DNA of 64,000 nt from Streptomyces sp. NBC_01296 (lineage in GTDB: Bacteria; Actinomycetota; Actinomycetes; Streptomycetales; Streptomycetaceae). The notes under the pieces were generated by a model. That model saw nothing but the letters and a program-made list of their open reading frames with translations, ran no database searches and had not been told where the DNA came from. Location of the stretch: contig NZ_CP130720.1 in assembly GCF_035984415.1 (NCBI RefSeq), positions 4,898,001 through 4,962,000 on the forward strand, given 5' to 3'. This document shows positions 1 through 8,455 of this stretch, piece after piece (the first letter of the stretch is position 1; each line of letters opens with the position of its first letter). The translations under genes and the position numbers were made by a program.

Positions 1-146
1 CGCCCGTCCGGGTGTCATACCGGGGAGTGTCAGACCTGGGGCAGAGCCACTAGGGGACGGCATGGGCCCGCAGGAGTAGGCGGGAGGGCCTGCGGCTCCG
101 CCCCCAGGGCGATGTGACAAGGGAGGCAAAAGCGCACCATGGACGT

Positions 147-332
147 ATGAGCACCGCAACCTTCACCCCGGTCCGGGGCGGCCGCCCTAGCGGCGCCACC
201 GCCACCTCCGACTCCCCTCCCCGCCACGTGGTGGGCAACGTCCTGCGCGCCGCGAAGGTCTTCGCGGCGGCGGCGGTGAGCGTCGTCGTCCTGGGCGAAT
301 ACGCCGAGGACGCCGGCGTCATACGCCGCTGA
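147..332 (+). CDS. small conserved-looking protein, unknown function
   Basis: This encodes a 61-residue protein that I cannot assign to a family. The N-terminal half is polar and rich in Gly, Pro and Thr. The C-terminal half is one amphipathic to hydrophobic segment (VFAAAAVSVVVLGEYAEDAG) that could be a short membrane or surface helix. An in-frame start lies 33 bp upstream at 114, but the ATG at 147 begins a more usual N-terminus (MSTATFTPVRGG). The codon use fits a Streptomyces gene. It stands alone between the window edge and the GT87-like gene. No function is inferred. Confidence 0.5.
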   Translation: MSTATFTPVRGGRPSGATATSDSPPRHVVGNVLRAAKVFAAAAVSVVVLGEYAEDAGVIRR

Positions 333-398
333 CCAGCATCCCGGCTGCGCCGCGCAGCGGGCTGGCCGGATAGCGGCGGAGGGGGCGCGCTGATCCAC

Positions 399-404
399 TA
401 GGGT
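399..404 (+). promoter_or_regulatory. leaderless-type -10 box (TAGGGT)
   Basis: TAGGGT lies 7 nt before the GTG start at 412. This fits the TANNNT-N6/7-start arrangement of leaderless mRNAs, and no Shine-Dalgarno is present. Confidence 0.5.
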
Positions 405-411
405 CACGCGC

Positions 412-1290
412 GTGACCAGGAGCACCCGTCCCAGCCCCCCGCCGTCGCCCTTGGCCGGCGTGCTGGTCACGGGCCCGCTCCTCGTACTCGGCGTGCTCTG
501 CATCGCGCTGCGCATCCCGATCGCCGACGGCCTCGCCGCCGGGTTCTGCGCCGCCGAGTGGCGCCCTCCCGCCGCGTACCCGCCGTTCGCGGCGATCCTG
601 TTCACACCGGCCGCCTGGCTGCCCGTGGGCGTCCTGAAGGCCGTCTTCGTCCTCGGCAACGCCTGTCTGCTCGCCCTGCTGATCCTGATGTCCTGCCGCC
701 TCGCGGGACTGCGGGCCCGGCCCGGTCCCGTCCTGGCCGCCACCATCGCCGGGCTGTGGGTGGAGCCGCTGTTCCAGGGCCTGCTCGCCGGGCAGGTCAA
801 CCTGGCGCTCGCCTGCCTGGTCCTGTGGGACCTGCGCCGGCCCGGCGCCGCGCTCGGCAAGGGCTTCGCGCTGGGCACGGCCGCCGGGATCACCCTGACC
901 CCGGCGCTGTTCATCCCGTACCTGCTGCTGACCGGCCGGATCCGGGCCGGGCTGACGGCGCTGGGCGCCCTCGCCGGTACCGCCCTGCTCGGGCTGCTCG
1001 TCCTCCCGCAGGCCTCCGCCGAGTTCTGGGCCCGGCACCTGCCCGCCTCCGGCCGGGCCCTGCTGCTGGACTGGCCGCACCTGTGGGTCTGGTGCGTCCC
1101 CCTGCTCGCCCTCCTGGCCCGGTCGGCGACGACCCGCCGCCCGGCTCCGAAGCCCGGCCTCGTCCTGGTCCCCGTACGAAGGTCACCCCTCGGGCAGCAG
1201 GATGTCCGCGTCGTCGAAGACGCGCAGCACCACGAGCACCACGAGCAGCAGGCGCCCGCGCGACACCACGTACTCGGCCAAGATCTGTGA
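412..1290 (+). CDS. GT87/DUF2029-like polytopic membrane protein, shortened
   Basis: This encodes a 292-residue membrane protein with about seven hydrophobic helices between residues 15 and 240. It retains the YPPFAAILFTPAAWLP loop typical of GT87/DUF2029 polyprenol-phosphate mannosyltransferases. Family members are usually about 400 residues. The first periplasmic loop with its acidic DxxVY-type motif is not recognisable here, so catalysis is doubtful. From about residue 245 the protein runs into hydrophilic sequence full of His, Gln and Arg, unlike a GT87 C-terminus. This looks like read-through into sequence that once belonged to something else. The GTG start follows a leaderless -10 box. 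The gene converges on the XPB helicase gene. It may be a decaying paralogue. Confidence 0.6.
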   Translation: MTRSTRPSPPPSPLAGVLVTGPLLVLGVLCIALRIPIADGLAAGFCAAEWRPPAAYPPFAAILFTPAAWLPVGVLKAVFVLGNACLLALLILMSCRLAGLRARPGPVLAATIAGLWVEPLFQGLLAGQVNLALACLVLWDLRRPGAALGKGFALGTAAGITLTPALFIPYLLLTGRIRAGLTALGALAGTALLGLLVLPQASAEFWARHLPASGRALLLDWPHLWVWCVPLLALLARSATTRRPAPKPGLVLVPVRRSPLGQQDVRVVEDAQHHEHHEQQAPARHHVLGQDL

Positions 1291-1309
1291 GGTCAGCCGG
1301 ATCCCGCCT

Positions 1310-1345
1310 CCTGCTCGCCTGCTCCTACCTGCTCGCCTGCTCCTA
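1310..1345 (-). repeat. 18-bp perfect tandem repeat that duplicates the XPB stop codon
   Basis: Two perfect 18-bp units (1310-1327 and 1328-1345) abut. On the minus strand each begins with TAG, so the helicase stop codon is itself duplicated 18 bp downstream. Confidence 0.85.
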
Positions 1346-2992
1346 CGGGCCGTCGGTCGTCAGGAGTTCGTCGGCGTCCATGATCCGGTAGGCGTAGCCC
1401 TGTTCGGCGAGGAAGCGCTGGCGGTGCGCCGCGAAGTCCTGGTCGATCGTGTCGCGGGCGACGACCGAGTAGAACCGCGCCTCGTGGCCGTCCGCCTTCG
1501 GGCGCAGCACGCGGCCCAGGCGCTGGGCCTCCTCCTGCCGGGAGCCGAAGGTGCCGGACACCTGGATCGCGACCGTCGCCTCGGGCAGGTCGATGGAGAA
1601 GTTCGCGACCTTCGACACCACCAGCACGCTGATCTCGCCCTCGCGGAACGCGTTGAAGAGCTTCTCCCGCTGCGCGTTGGAGGTCTCGCCCTTGATGACG
1701 GGCGCGTCCAGGTGCTCGCCGAGCTCGTCGAGCTGGTCGATGTACTGCCCGATGACCAGCGTCTGCTCGCCCCGGTGCTTGGCGACGAGCGCCTCGGTGA
1801 CCTTCCGCTTCGTCGCCGTCGTCGCGCAGAAGCGGTACTTCTCCTCCGTCTCGGCGGTCGCGTACGCGAGCCGCTCCGACTCGGTGAGGTTCACGCGGAC
1901 CTCGACGCAGTCCGCCGGGGCGATGTAGCCCTGCGCCTCGATCTCCTTCCACGGCGCGTCGAACCGCTTCGGGCCGATGAGCGAGAACACGTCCGATTCG
2001 CGGCCGTCCTCGCGGACCAGCGTCGCGGTCAGGCCGAGCCGCCGCCGCGCCTGCAGGTCGGCGGTGAACTTGAACACCGGCGCCGGCAGCAGGTGCACCT
2101 CGTCGTAGAGGATCAGCCCCCAGTCCCGGGAGTCGAACAGCTCCAGGTGCGGGTAGACGCCCTTCCGCTTCGTCGTCAGGACCTGGTAGGTGGCGATGGT
2201 GACCGGCCGGATCTCCTTGCGGGTGCCGGAGTACTCGCCGATCTCCTCCTCCGTCAGCGAGGTCCGCTTGACCAGCTCGTGCTTCCACTGCCGGGCCGAG
2301 ACGGTGTTCGTGACCAGGATCAGCGTGGTCGCCTTGGCCATCGCCATGGCCCCGGCGCCGACCAGCGTCTTGCCGGCGCCGCAGGGCAGCACGACCACGC
2401 CCGAGCCGCCGTGCCAGAAGCCCTCGACGGCCTGCTGCTGGTACGGCCGCAGCGCCCAGCCGTCCTCGACGAGGTCGATGGCGTGCGCCTCGCCGTCGAC
2501 GTACCCGGCGAGGTCCTCGGCGGGCCAGCCCAGCTTCAGCAGGGTCTGCTTGATCTGCCCGCGCTCGGAGGGGTGCACGGCCACCGTGTCGGGGTCGAGC
2601 CGGGCACCGACCAGCGGGATGATCCGCTTGGACCGCAGGATCTCCTCGAGCACCGGCCGGTCGGTGCTGGTCAGGACCAGCCCGTGGACGGGGTGCTTGG
2701 AGAGGGTGAGGCGGCCGTAGCGCGCCATGGTCTCGGCGACGTCGACGAGCAGCGCGTGCGGGACGGGGTAGCGGGAGAACTCGACGAGCGCGTCGACGAC
2801 CTGCTCGGCGTCGTGCCCCGCGGCCCGGGCGTTCCACAGGCCGAGCGGGGTGATCCGGTACGTGTGGATGTGCTCGGGGGCCCGCTCGAGCTCGGCGAAG
2901 GGGGCGATGGCCCGGCGCGCGGCACCGGCGAGCTCGTGGTCGACCTCGAGGAGGAGTGTTTTGTCGCTCTGGACGATGAGAGGCCCGTTCAC
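1343..2992 (-). CDS. DNA repair helicase, XPB/Ssl2 type (SF2)
   Basis: This encodes a 549-residue ATP-dependent DNA translocase of the bacterial XPB family, a normal length. Residues 1-130 form the XPB N-terminal domain. Walker A is PCGAGKT (203-209), the DExH box is DEVH (297-300), motif III is GLTAT (about 318), and an arginine-finger motif with QRLGRVLRP lies near residue 505. The GTG start at 2992 follows GGGACG and gives the family N-terminus (NGPLIVQSDKTLLLEVDHE). A longer open frame continues upstream but overlaps the STAND gene and is discarded. The protein is thought to act in DNA repair or transcription-coupled processes in the cytoplasm. Its usual relative, the large helicase-associated protein, lies about 5.5 kb away at 8456-10909. 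An 18-bp tandem repeat follows the stop. Confidence 0.93.
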   Translation of the reverse strand: MNGPLIVQSDKTLLLEVDHELAGAARRAIAPFAELERAPEHIHTYRITPLGLWNARAAGHDAEQVVDALVEFSRYPVPHALLVDVAETMARYGRLTLSKHPVHGLVLTSTDRPVLEEILRSKRIIPLVGARLDPDTVAVHPSERGQIKQTLLKLGWPAEDLAGYVDGEAHAIDLVEDGWALRPYQQQAVEGFWHGGSGVVVLPCGAGKTLVGAGAMAMAKATTLILVTNTVSARQWKHELVKRTSLTEEEIGEYSGTRKEIRPVTIATYQVLTTKRKGVYPHLELFDSRDWGLILYDEVHLLPAPVFKFTADLQARRRLGLTATLVREDGRESDVFSLIGPKRFDAPWKEIEAQGYIAPADCVEVRVNLTESERLAYATAETEEKYRFCATTATKRKVTEALVAKHRGEQTLVIGQYIDQLDELGEHLDAPVIKGETSNAQREKLFNAFREGEISVLVVSKVANFSIDLPEATVAIQVSGTFGSRQEEAQRLGRVLRPKADGHEARFYSVVARDTIDQDFAAHRQRFLAEQGYAYRIMDADELLTTDGP

Positions 2993-3057
2993 AAACGTCC
3001 CTTTCCGACGTGGGGTGGCTGCCCGGGCGCGGACGGCCAAACCTCCAGTCTGCCGTA

Positions 3058-5625
3058 TCAGGGGCCCGGTGTCCGGGGCCCCGATCCCCTGAGCCGCCCG
3101 GGCAGCTGCTGTGTGCGCCATCTCCCGGTCTCTTCGTGGAGCCGCAGGGCCTGGGTGTGGAGGTACTCGTCGCCGGATTCCCGGAAGGCGGTCGCGGAGG
3201 CGTGGAACGCGTCCTGAGCCGCGGCCAGGCCACCGGTGTGCCGCAGGGCGAGGCCGAGGTTGAACAGGGCCTTCGCCTCGTGGTGGCGCTCGCCCAGCTG
3301 CCGGTAGAGGGAGACGGAGTCCGTCTGGGCCCGTACGGCGTCCTCGTACAGGCCGGTGAGTTCCAGGGCCGTGCCCAGATTGGTCAACGCCATCGCCGCG
3401 GTGTGCGGGTCCCCGGTCCTGCGGCTCGCCTCGACCACCGACTCGAGCGGGGCGATCGCCTCCGGGGCCCGGCCGCACCGGATCAGGACCAGACCGAGCT
3501 GGCTCTGCGCCTGGGCCGCCATGTGCTCGTCGCCGAGCGAGTCCAGGATCTCCAGGGCCCTTGTGAGCCGGTCGACCGCCTCCTGGGGTCCGCGTTCGTC
3601 GCGGCCCATGGCGAGGGCCAGCCCGCTGTTCGCCAGGGCGAGACCCGCGCCGTACAGGTCCCCGGTCTCCTCGGCGGCGGCCAGCGCGTCTTCGTGGGCC
3701 TCGGCGGCGGCGCCGTACTGCCCCATGTCGCGCAGCACCATCCCCAGGTTGTTGAGCGCGGTGCCCTCGCCCCTGCGGTCGTCCGCCGTCCGGCAGATGG
3801 CGATGTCCTCGGCGAAGGCCTCGGAGGCCTCCGGGAGCCGGCGCAGGTCGTGCAGGGCCTTGCCGAGGTTGTTGTACGCCATGCCCCGGGCGCGCGGATC
3901 GCTGTCCGGCGGATAGCGGTCCAGGGCCTGCCGGAGCAGGTCGACCGCCTCCTCCGGGCGGTTCATCTGCTGGTAGGTCAGGCCGAGGTTGGTCAGGGTG
4001 GCGGCCGCGGCGAAGGGGTCCCCGTCCCGTTCGTGCAGGGCCAGGGCCTCCTGGTACGAGGCCGATGCGGCCTCGAAGAGGCGCAGCTCGCGCCGGGCCG
4101 TGCCCAGGTTGTTCAGGATGCTCGACTCCGTGCCCCGCAGCACCGGGTCCTGCGAGGCGCGGACGGCCCCCAGTGCGGCGACGGCCAGTTCGGCGTACTC
4201 GTCGAAGTGGCGGCGCAGGGAGTGGAATTCCAGCAAGGACGAATGGAGTCGGACCAGTGCCTCGGGCCGCCCCAGCCCCGGTGCGGCGAGGGCCGCGGCA
4301 CGCAGGTTGTGCCGCTCGGCGTCCAGCCAGGCCAGGGCCGCTTCCCGGCCGGCGAAGTGGGGGTCGGGCGGGAGCCCGGCGTCCACGTGGGTGTCGGCGG
4401 CCTGGGCGCCCGCCAGGTAGTACAGGTACAACCGGTCGGTGGCCGCCTCCCGTTCGCCCGGCTCGTCCTGGGCCCGGCACAGTTCGTCCGCGTACAGGCG
4501 CATGAGGTCGTGCATCCGCCAGCGCCCGTACGGGGGTGGTCCGGGCTCGATGAAGTGCCCGCGGGCGAGGGGCAGCAGCAGGTCCTCCGCGTCCCAGGGC
4601 TCCGCACCGGCCAGGGCGGCCACGGCCTCGGTGGACAGGTCGGGGCCCGGGTTGAGGGCCAGCAGCCGGAACAGCCGGGCCTGGTCCGGCGCCAGGTGGC
4701 GGTACGAGAGGTCGAAGGCCGCGCGGACGGCGAGGTCCTCGCGGCTGAGCCGCTGCAGCCGGCGCCGGGCGTCGCCGAGGGCGGCCGCCATGGAGTGCAG
4801 CGGCCGGGTGGGGACGTCGGCCAGCAGGGCGCTGACGACGGAGAGCGCGAGGGGGAGCCGGCCGCAGAGGTCCGCGAGTTCCGCGGCCGCCGCCGGTTCG
4901 TCCGCGACCCGGGTGTCGGCGGGGCCCACGATGCTCCGCAGGTTGCGTCCGACGAGCTCCACCGCCGCCTGCCGCCCGAGGACGGAGAGGTCGAGCACAC
5001 GGGCCCCGAGGTCGCTCAGGGTGTGCCGGGAGGTGATCAGTACGGGGATGTCCGGGTCGCCCGGCAGCAGCGGACGGACCTGGGCGCTGTCCATCGCGTT
5101 GTCCAGGACGACCAGGATCCGCCGTCCGCCCGCCGCGTAGGCGGCGAGGACGGACCGGTAGAGCCCGGCCCGTTCCCCCACGTCCTCCGGGACGTGCTCG
5201 TGGGGGACTGCGAGGGCGCGGAGCAGTGAGCCGAGGGCCCGGTGGGGACCGACGCGCCGCCGGTCGTCGTAGCCGAAGAGATCGATGAACAGGACGCCGC
5301 CCGGCAGCAGATCCGCCGCGCCGAGCGCGCGGTGGGCCACCTGGACGGCGAGCTCGGTCTTGCCCACTCCGGGCAGCCCCGCGATCACCTGCCGGGCGGC
5401 GCCGGCCGACGACGGGTCGGGCCGCACCGCCGCGAGCAGGGACTCCTCCTCCGCCTCCCGGCCGGTGAAGGCGGGGGAGGGGGCCGGCAGGCCGGTCAGC
5501 GCGGCCGGGACGGTGGCCGGGAGCTGCAGGGTGACGTTGGCGTGGGCACCCTGCACGACGGCGCTGAAGTACATCCCGCCGCTGATGGTGTTGTGGATGC
5601 CGTGCCTGTCATCTGAACCGGTCAT
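3058..5625 (-). CDS. STAND-class (NB-ARC-like) ATPase with C-terminal TPR array
   Basis: This encodes an 855-residue signal-transducing P-loop ATPase. A short Gly-rich N-terminal tag (SGGMYFSAVVQGAHANVTL, 15-33) of a kind often seen in actinobacterial STAND proteins precedes the NTPase. The P-loop is GLPGVGKT (83-90), Walker B is ILVVLDNA (170-177), a sensor ITSR lies at 197-200, and a GxP-type LPLALS motif lies near 255. About residues 490-840 hold at least eight TPR units (LNNLGTARRELRLFEAA, LTNLGLTYQQMNRPEEA and similar). There is no DNA-binding or enzymatic effector domain, so it may act by recruiting a partner. Such proteins are proposed to be inducible switches in regulation or phage defence; the role here is inference. 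The ATG at 5625 fits a leaderless -10 box and lies 36 bp from the divergent GNAT gene. Confidence 0.88.
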   Translation of the reverse strand: MTGSDDRHGIHNTISGGMYFSAVVQGAHANVTLQLPATVPAALTGLPAPSPAFTGREAEEESLLAAVRPDPSSAGAARQVIAGLPGVGKTELAVQVAHRALGAADLLPGGVLFIDLFGYDDRRRVGPHRALGSLLRALAVPHEHVPEDVGERAGLYRSVLAAYAAGGRRILVVLDNAMDSAQVRPLLPGDPDIPVLITSRHTLSDLGARVLDLSVLGRQAAVELVGRNLRSIVGPADTRVADEPAAAAELADLCGRLPLALSVVSALLADVPTRPLHSMAAALGDARRRLQRLSREDLAVRAAFDLSYRHLAPDQARLFRLLALNPGPDLSTEAVAALAGAEPWDAEDLLLPLARGHFIEPGPPPYGRWRMHDLMRLYADELCRAQDEPGEREAATDRLYLYYLAGAQAADTHVDAGLPPDPHFAGREAALAWLDAERHNLRAAALAAPGLGRPEALVRLHSSLLEFHSLRRHFDEYAELAVAALGAVRASQDPVLRGTESSILNNLGTARRELRLFEAASASYQEALALHERDGDPFAAAATLTNLGLTYQQMNRPEEAVDLLRQALDRYPPDSDPRARGMAYNNLGKALHDLRRLPEASEAFAEDIAICRTADDRRGEGTALNNLGMVLRDMGQYGAAAEAHEDALAAAEETGDLYGAGLALANSGLALAMGRDERGPQEAVDRLTRALEILDSLGDEHMAAQAQSQLGLVLIRCGRAPEAIAPLESVVEASRRTGDPHTAAMALTNLGTALELTGLYEDAVRAQTDSVSLYRQLGERHHEAKALFNLGLALRHTGGLAAAQDAFHASATAFRESGDEYLHTQALRLHEETGRWRTQQLPGRLRGSGPRTPGP

Positions 5626-5632
5626 ACGTCCA

Positions 5633-5655
5633 ACGGTAGGAGTTCGTCCTACGGT
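5633..5655. promoter_or_regulatory. palindromic divergent leaderless promoter pair
   Basis: A palindrome (GTAGGA at 5636-5641, TCCTAC at 5647-5652) lies between the divergent STAND and GNAT starts. Its flanks supply a -10 box in each direction: TACCGT on the minus strand (5638-5633), 7 nt before the ATG at 5625, and TACGGT on the plus strand (5650-5655), 6 nt before the ATG at 5662. One protein bound here could block both genes. Confidence 0.55.
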
Positions 5656-5661
5656 GAGGGG

Positions 5662-6123
5662 ATGAATGATCGACTTTCTTTCGTGCCGGACGGGTTCGAC
5701 GTGCCGCTCGGCTTCGACGGGGACGGGTTCCGGCTCGAGCCGCTCGGGGAGGCGCACAACGCGCGGGATCTCGCCGCCTGGAGCGGGAGCATCGCGCACG
5801 TGCGGGCCACGCCCGGGTTCCAGGGGCGGGAGTGGCCGCCGGTCGAGGGGATGTCCGCGGAGGCGAACCTGGCCGATCTGGCCCGGCACGCACGGGACTT
5901 CGCGGCCCGTACGGGGTTCACGTACAGCGTCCTGGAGGGTGACGAGGCCATCGGCTGCCTCTACGTCTACCCGGGGAAGGACGCGCCCGAGCGGGTGCAG
6001 GTCAGCTCCTGGGTACGGGAGGACAGGGCCCCGCTCGACAAGGTCCTGTACGCCGCCGTCGCGCAATGGCTCGCCGAGGCGTGGCCGTTCGAGGTGGAGC
6101 GGATCGACTACGCGGCCCGGTGA
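5662..6123 (+). CDS. GNAT family N-acetyltransferase
   Basis: This encodes a 153-residue acetyl-CoA-dependent acyltransferase fold. The pattern FRLEPLGEAHNARDLAAW, then FTYSVLEGDEAIGCLYVYP, then VQVSSWVRED fits GNAT strands beta1 to beta5. The Q/RxxGxG/A pyrophosphate-binding loop is degenerate (SWVREDRAPLDKVLYAAVAQWL). The substrate cannot be told from the sequence. The gene diverges from the STAND ATPase gene and ends 5 bp before a strong terminator hairpin. Co-regulation with the STAND gene is possible through their shared palindrome. Confidence 0.8.
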   Translation: MNDRLSFVPDGFDVPLGFDGDGFRLEPLGEAHNARDLAAWSGSIAHVRATPGFQGREWPPVEGMSAEANLADLARHARDFAARTGFTYSVLEGDEAIGCLYVYPGKDAPERVQVSSWVREDRAPLDKVLYAAVAQWLAEAWPFEVERIDYAAR

Positions 6124-6127
6124 ACGC

Positions 6128-6164
6128 GGAAGGGGCCCGGCACGTGGTGTGCCGGGCCCCTTCC
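6128..6164. terminator. bidirectional intrinsic-type hairpin between convergent genes
   Basis: A perfect 15-bp stem (6128-6142 with 6150-6164) and a 7-nt loop separate the convergent GNAT and LAXTG-protein genes. There is no clear U tract, as is usual in Streptomyces. Confidence 0.8.
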
Positions 6165-6179
6165 GGGTGGTGCGGGTGA

Positions 6180-7463
6180 TCAGACGCGCGTGGCGCGGCG
6201 GCGACGGGCGCCGAGCCAGGCGGCGGCCCCGCCGAGGACGACGAGGGTGGCGGCCAGACCGGCGTACAGGCCGGTGTCGGAGCCGGCGCCGGTCTTCGCG
6301 AGGGTGCCCGTGGAGCCGGTGGCCTTGGTGTTGGAGTTGGTGCCGCCGGCGGTGGCCGTGGTGGCGGATGCCGAGGGCGACGCGCTCGCGGACGGCTGCG
6401 CGGTGGCGGACTTGCTCGGGGTCGGCGACGGCGACGGCGACGTGGTCGCGGTGGGCGGGGTGAGCTGGAACTTCGTGTCGGCGCCGGCGAACTCGTAGGT
6501 GTTGCCCTCGGGGAGGCTGACACCCGCGTGCAGGGTGACGTCGGTGGCCTTCTTGAAGTCCGTGTTCGGGCCGAACGAGGCCCGCAGGTGCAGGACGCGC
6601 TCGCCGGAGGCGGCGCTGAAGCCCTTCGGGATCGTCGGCAGCATGAAGTGGTACGGGTCGGCGGTGCTCAGGGCCTCCCACTTGCCGTCGACCTGAGTCC
6701 ACAGCTGGAGGTTGGGCACGTTGACCTGGGAGCCGAAGCTCAGGTCCAGCCAGGAGTAGAGCGCCGTGCCGAACTCGCCGTCGCCGGTGACGCGGTAGCT
6801 CAGGTCCATCTCCCGGCACTGGAGCGCCGGGACGCCCTTGCAGTCGCCGATGTTCTTGAAGGAGGTCTCCAGCTTGCCGGCCTTGACCGCCGGGTCCGAC
6901 TTGAAGGTCAGGGAGGCGTCGCCGCCCTCCGCCACCTCGTTCCGGTAGCTGGTGGCGCGCAGCTGGAAGTCGCCGTCGTTGGTCGGGTAGCTCTTGTTGA
7001 GGCCGACCGTGACCTTCCAGGTCAGCTTTCCGCCCGCCGGGATCTCGAAGCCCTCCGAGGCCTCCTTGCCCGCCGGGTGGAACATGCCCTGCCACTCGCC
7101 GTCCTGCTGGCCGATGGAGGACTCGGTCGCCGGGGCGGTCACGCCCTCGACCTTGAAGGTCACGTCGGCCTTCTGGAGCGGGCTCGCGCCCGCCGGCGTG
7201 CCGATCATCCACGGGTGGAACGAGTGCGCCTTGTCCGAGGGGTTGGCGACCGTCAGCTCGAAGGTCTCCGTCGTGCCGCCGCGGGTCAGCGGGCCGCTCG
7301 GCGCCGGGGCGCCCACCGTGATCTTCAGCGCGTGCTGGTTGCCGGCCTCGGCCGGGGCGGCGTACGCCGACAGCGGCATCAGGACGGTACCGGCGACGGC
7401 GGCGACGACGGCAGTGGCGGCCGCGGAGCGGAGGTTGCGGCGGGTGGCGGTGCGAGCGGACAT
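6180..7463 (-). CDS. secreted cell-wall-anchored protein with LAXTG (sortase E) motif
   Basis: This encodes a 427-residue exported protein. A Sec signal peptide (RRNLRSAAATAVVAAVAG...LSAYAAPA) covers about residues 1-36. An Ig-like or beta-sandwich ectodomain (about 40-310) contains one Cys pair (GDCKGVPALQC). A Ser/Thr/Pro stalk (PSPSPTPSKSATAQPSASA) follows, then LAKTG, a hydrophobic helix and an Arg-rich tail. LAXTG is the sorting signal of Streptomyces class E sortases, which also anchor long chaplins, so the protein should be covalently linked to peptidoglycan. The ATG at 7463 has a strong GGGGGGAG Shine-Dalgarno. I do not recognise the ectodomain, and adhesion or envelope structure is only a guess. 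Confidence 0.88.
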   Translation of the reverse strand: MSARTATRRNLRSAAATAVVAAVAGTVLMPLSAYAAPAEAGNQHALKITVGAPAPSGPLTRGGTTETFELTVANPSDKAHSFHPWMIGTPAGASPLQKADVTFKVEGVTAPATESSIGQQDGEWQGMFHPAGKEASEGFEIPAGGKLTWKVTVGLNKSYPTNDGDFQLRATSYRNEVAEGGDASLTFKSDPAVKAGKLETSFKNIGDCKGVPALQCREMDLSYRVTGDGEFGTALYSWLDLSFGSQVNVPNLQLWTQVDGKWEALSTADPYHFMLPTIPKGFSAASGERVLHLRASFGPNTDFKKATDVTLHAGVSLPEGNTYEFAGADTKFQLTPPTATTSPSPSPTPSKSATAQPSASASPSASATTATAGGTNSNTKATGSTGTLAKTGAGSDTGLYAGLAATLVVLGGAAAWLGARRRRATRV

Positions 7464-7804
7464 GGTGGACTCCCCCCAAGGAATCACGAAGGCAGGCGAG
7501 CAGCGCAGAGCGGCGGCGGCCGGCAGAAGGCAGGTGAAGGCAAGACGAGACAGCGAAGGCACAGCGGGGGTGAAGACGACGTACGGGAGGCCGCGGCGGA
7601 GCGCCGGGCCGGATGGTGCGGGGTGTCGCCCTCGGGCCGGTGTGTTTCCCTCGGCCGCTGCTGCGATGAACTGATCTTCACACACCGTGGATCACTAATC
7701 CATCGCCCGTCTGTCACCGCTGTGCAACAGGAACCGGAGTCCCCTTCGACCCCTCTGAGCTGGGAAAACGAGGCTTCGCATTCCGCTTCGTGCGCTCGGG
7801 TCCG
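7464..7804. other. non-coding stretch: 5' region of the LAXTG gene
   Basis: These 341 bp separate the LAXTG gene from the DUF4291 gene, both on the minus strand. An in-frame upstream extension of the LAXTG ORF (from 7685) and a 77-codon ORF (7484-7717) are Arg/Pro-rich and would bury the signal peptide, so I reject both. A less GC-rich patch at about 7680-7730 (with GGATTAGTGATC on the minus strand) is the likeliest promoter area. That would give a 5' leader of about 200 nt. Confidence 0.4.
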
Positions 7805-8413
7805 CTACGCGCCCAGGTGCTCCAGCGGCCCCGCCGGATACGGGGTCTCCACGGGCAGCAGAGCCCGCGCAGCGGCCTCGTCGCCGGACCGGACCAGGCC
7901 GTGGATCTCGCGGGCCAGCGGGGTCACGTCGCGGATGGCGACCGTCCACTCGTCGGCGTACGCGCGCGAGGCCGGCCCGGACAGGCCCAGCTGGAGCGAG
8001 CGGTGGGCCAGCGGGTTCAGGTGCAGGTCGCGCTCCGGGTCCCACTGGACGCGGGCGGGGGAGTCCCGCAGGGCCCGCTGCCAGGCCTCCCGGTCGGTGT
8101 GCGTGCCGTGTTCGAAGTGGGACAGGCAGGCGTGGCGCAGCGCGTGGTCGAAGCCCTCCCGGGTGATCTCGACGGCCAGCACCGTCTCCTGGTCGGCCTT
8201 GGCGGCCCAGCCGCAGCGGTACATCATCCACAGGAACGACGGCTTGATCCACGTCATGCGCTCCCGCTTCCACGCGGGCGGGAACCGGCCGTCGCGCGCC
8301 GCGGGCAGCCCCAGCCGGGGCGCGTACGCCTGGTAGACGGTGACGGTGGTGTCGGTGTGGGCCGCGCGGATCTGCCGGTCCGGGACCGGCACCTGACTCT
8401 TCGTTTCTTGCAT
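7805..8413 (-). CDS. DUF4291 family protein
   Basis: This encodes a 202-residue protein that matches DUF4291 over its whole length. It has IRAAHTDTTVTVYQAY at the N-terminus, the family signature MTWIKPSFLWMMYRCGWA near residues 53-70, and VLAVEITREGFDHAL after it. Members are single-domain cytoplasmic proteins of unknown function. The ATG at 8413 lies 42 bp from the end of the helicase-associated gene on the same strand, so it could be the second gene of a transcript. Confidence 0.88.
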   Translation of the reverse strand: MQETKSQVPVPDRQIRAAHTDTTVTVYQAYAPRLGLPAARDGRFPPAWKRERMTWIKPSFLWMMYRCGWAAKADQETVLAVEITREGFDHALRHACLSHFEHGTHTDREAWQRALRDSPARVQWDPERDLHLNPLAHRSLQLGLSGPASRAYADEWTVAIRDVTPLAREIHGLVRSGDEAAARALLPVETPYPAGPLEHLGA

Positions 8414-8455
8414 GAGGCCAGGGTGCGGGGTGGCAACCCCGCGCTGCGAGCCGTT

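Noticed and set aside
5626..7479. Upstream extension of the STAND ATPase frame
   Set aside because: It would run antisense through the GNAT gene and the LAXTG gene; the start at 5625 has a promoter and gives the expected N-terminal tag.
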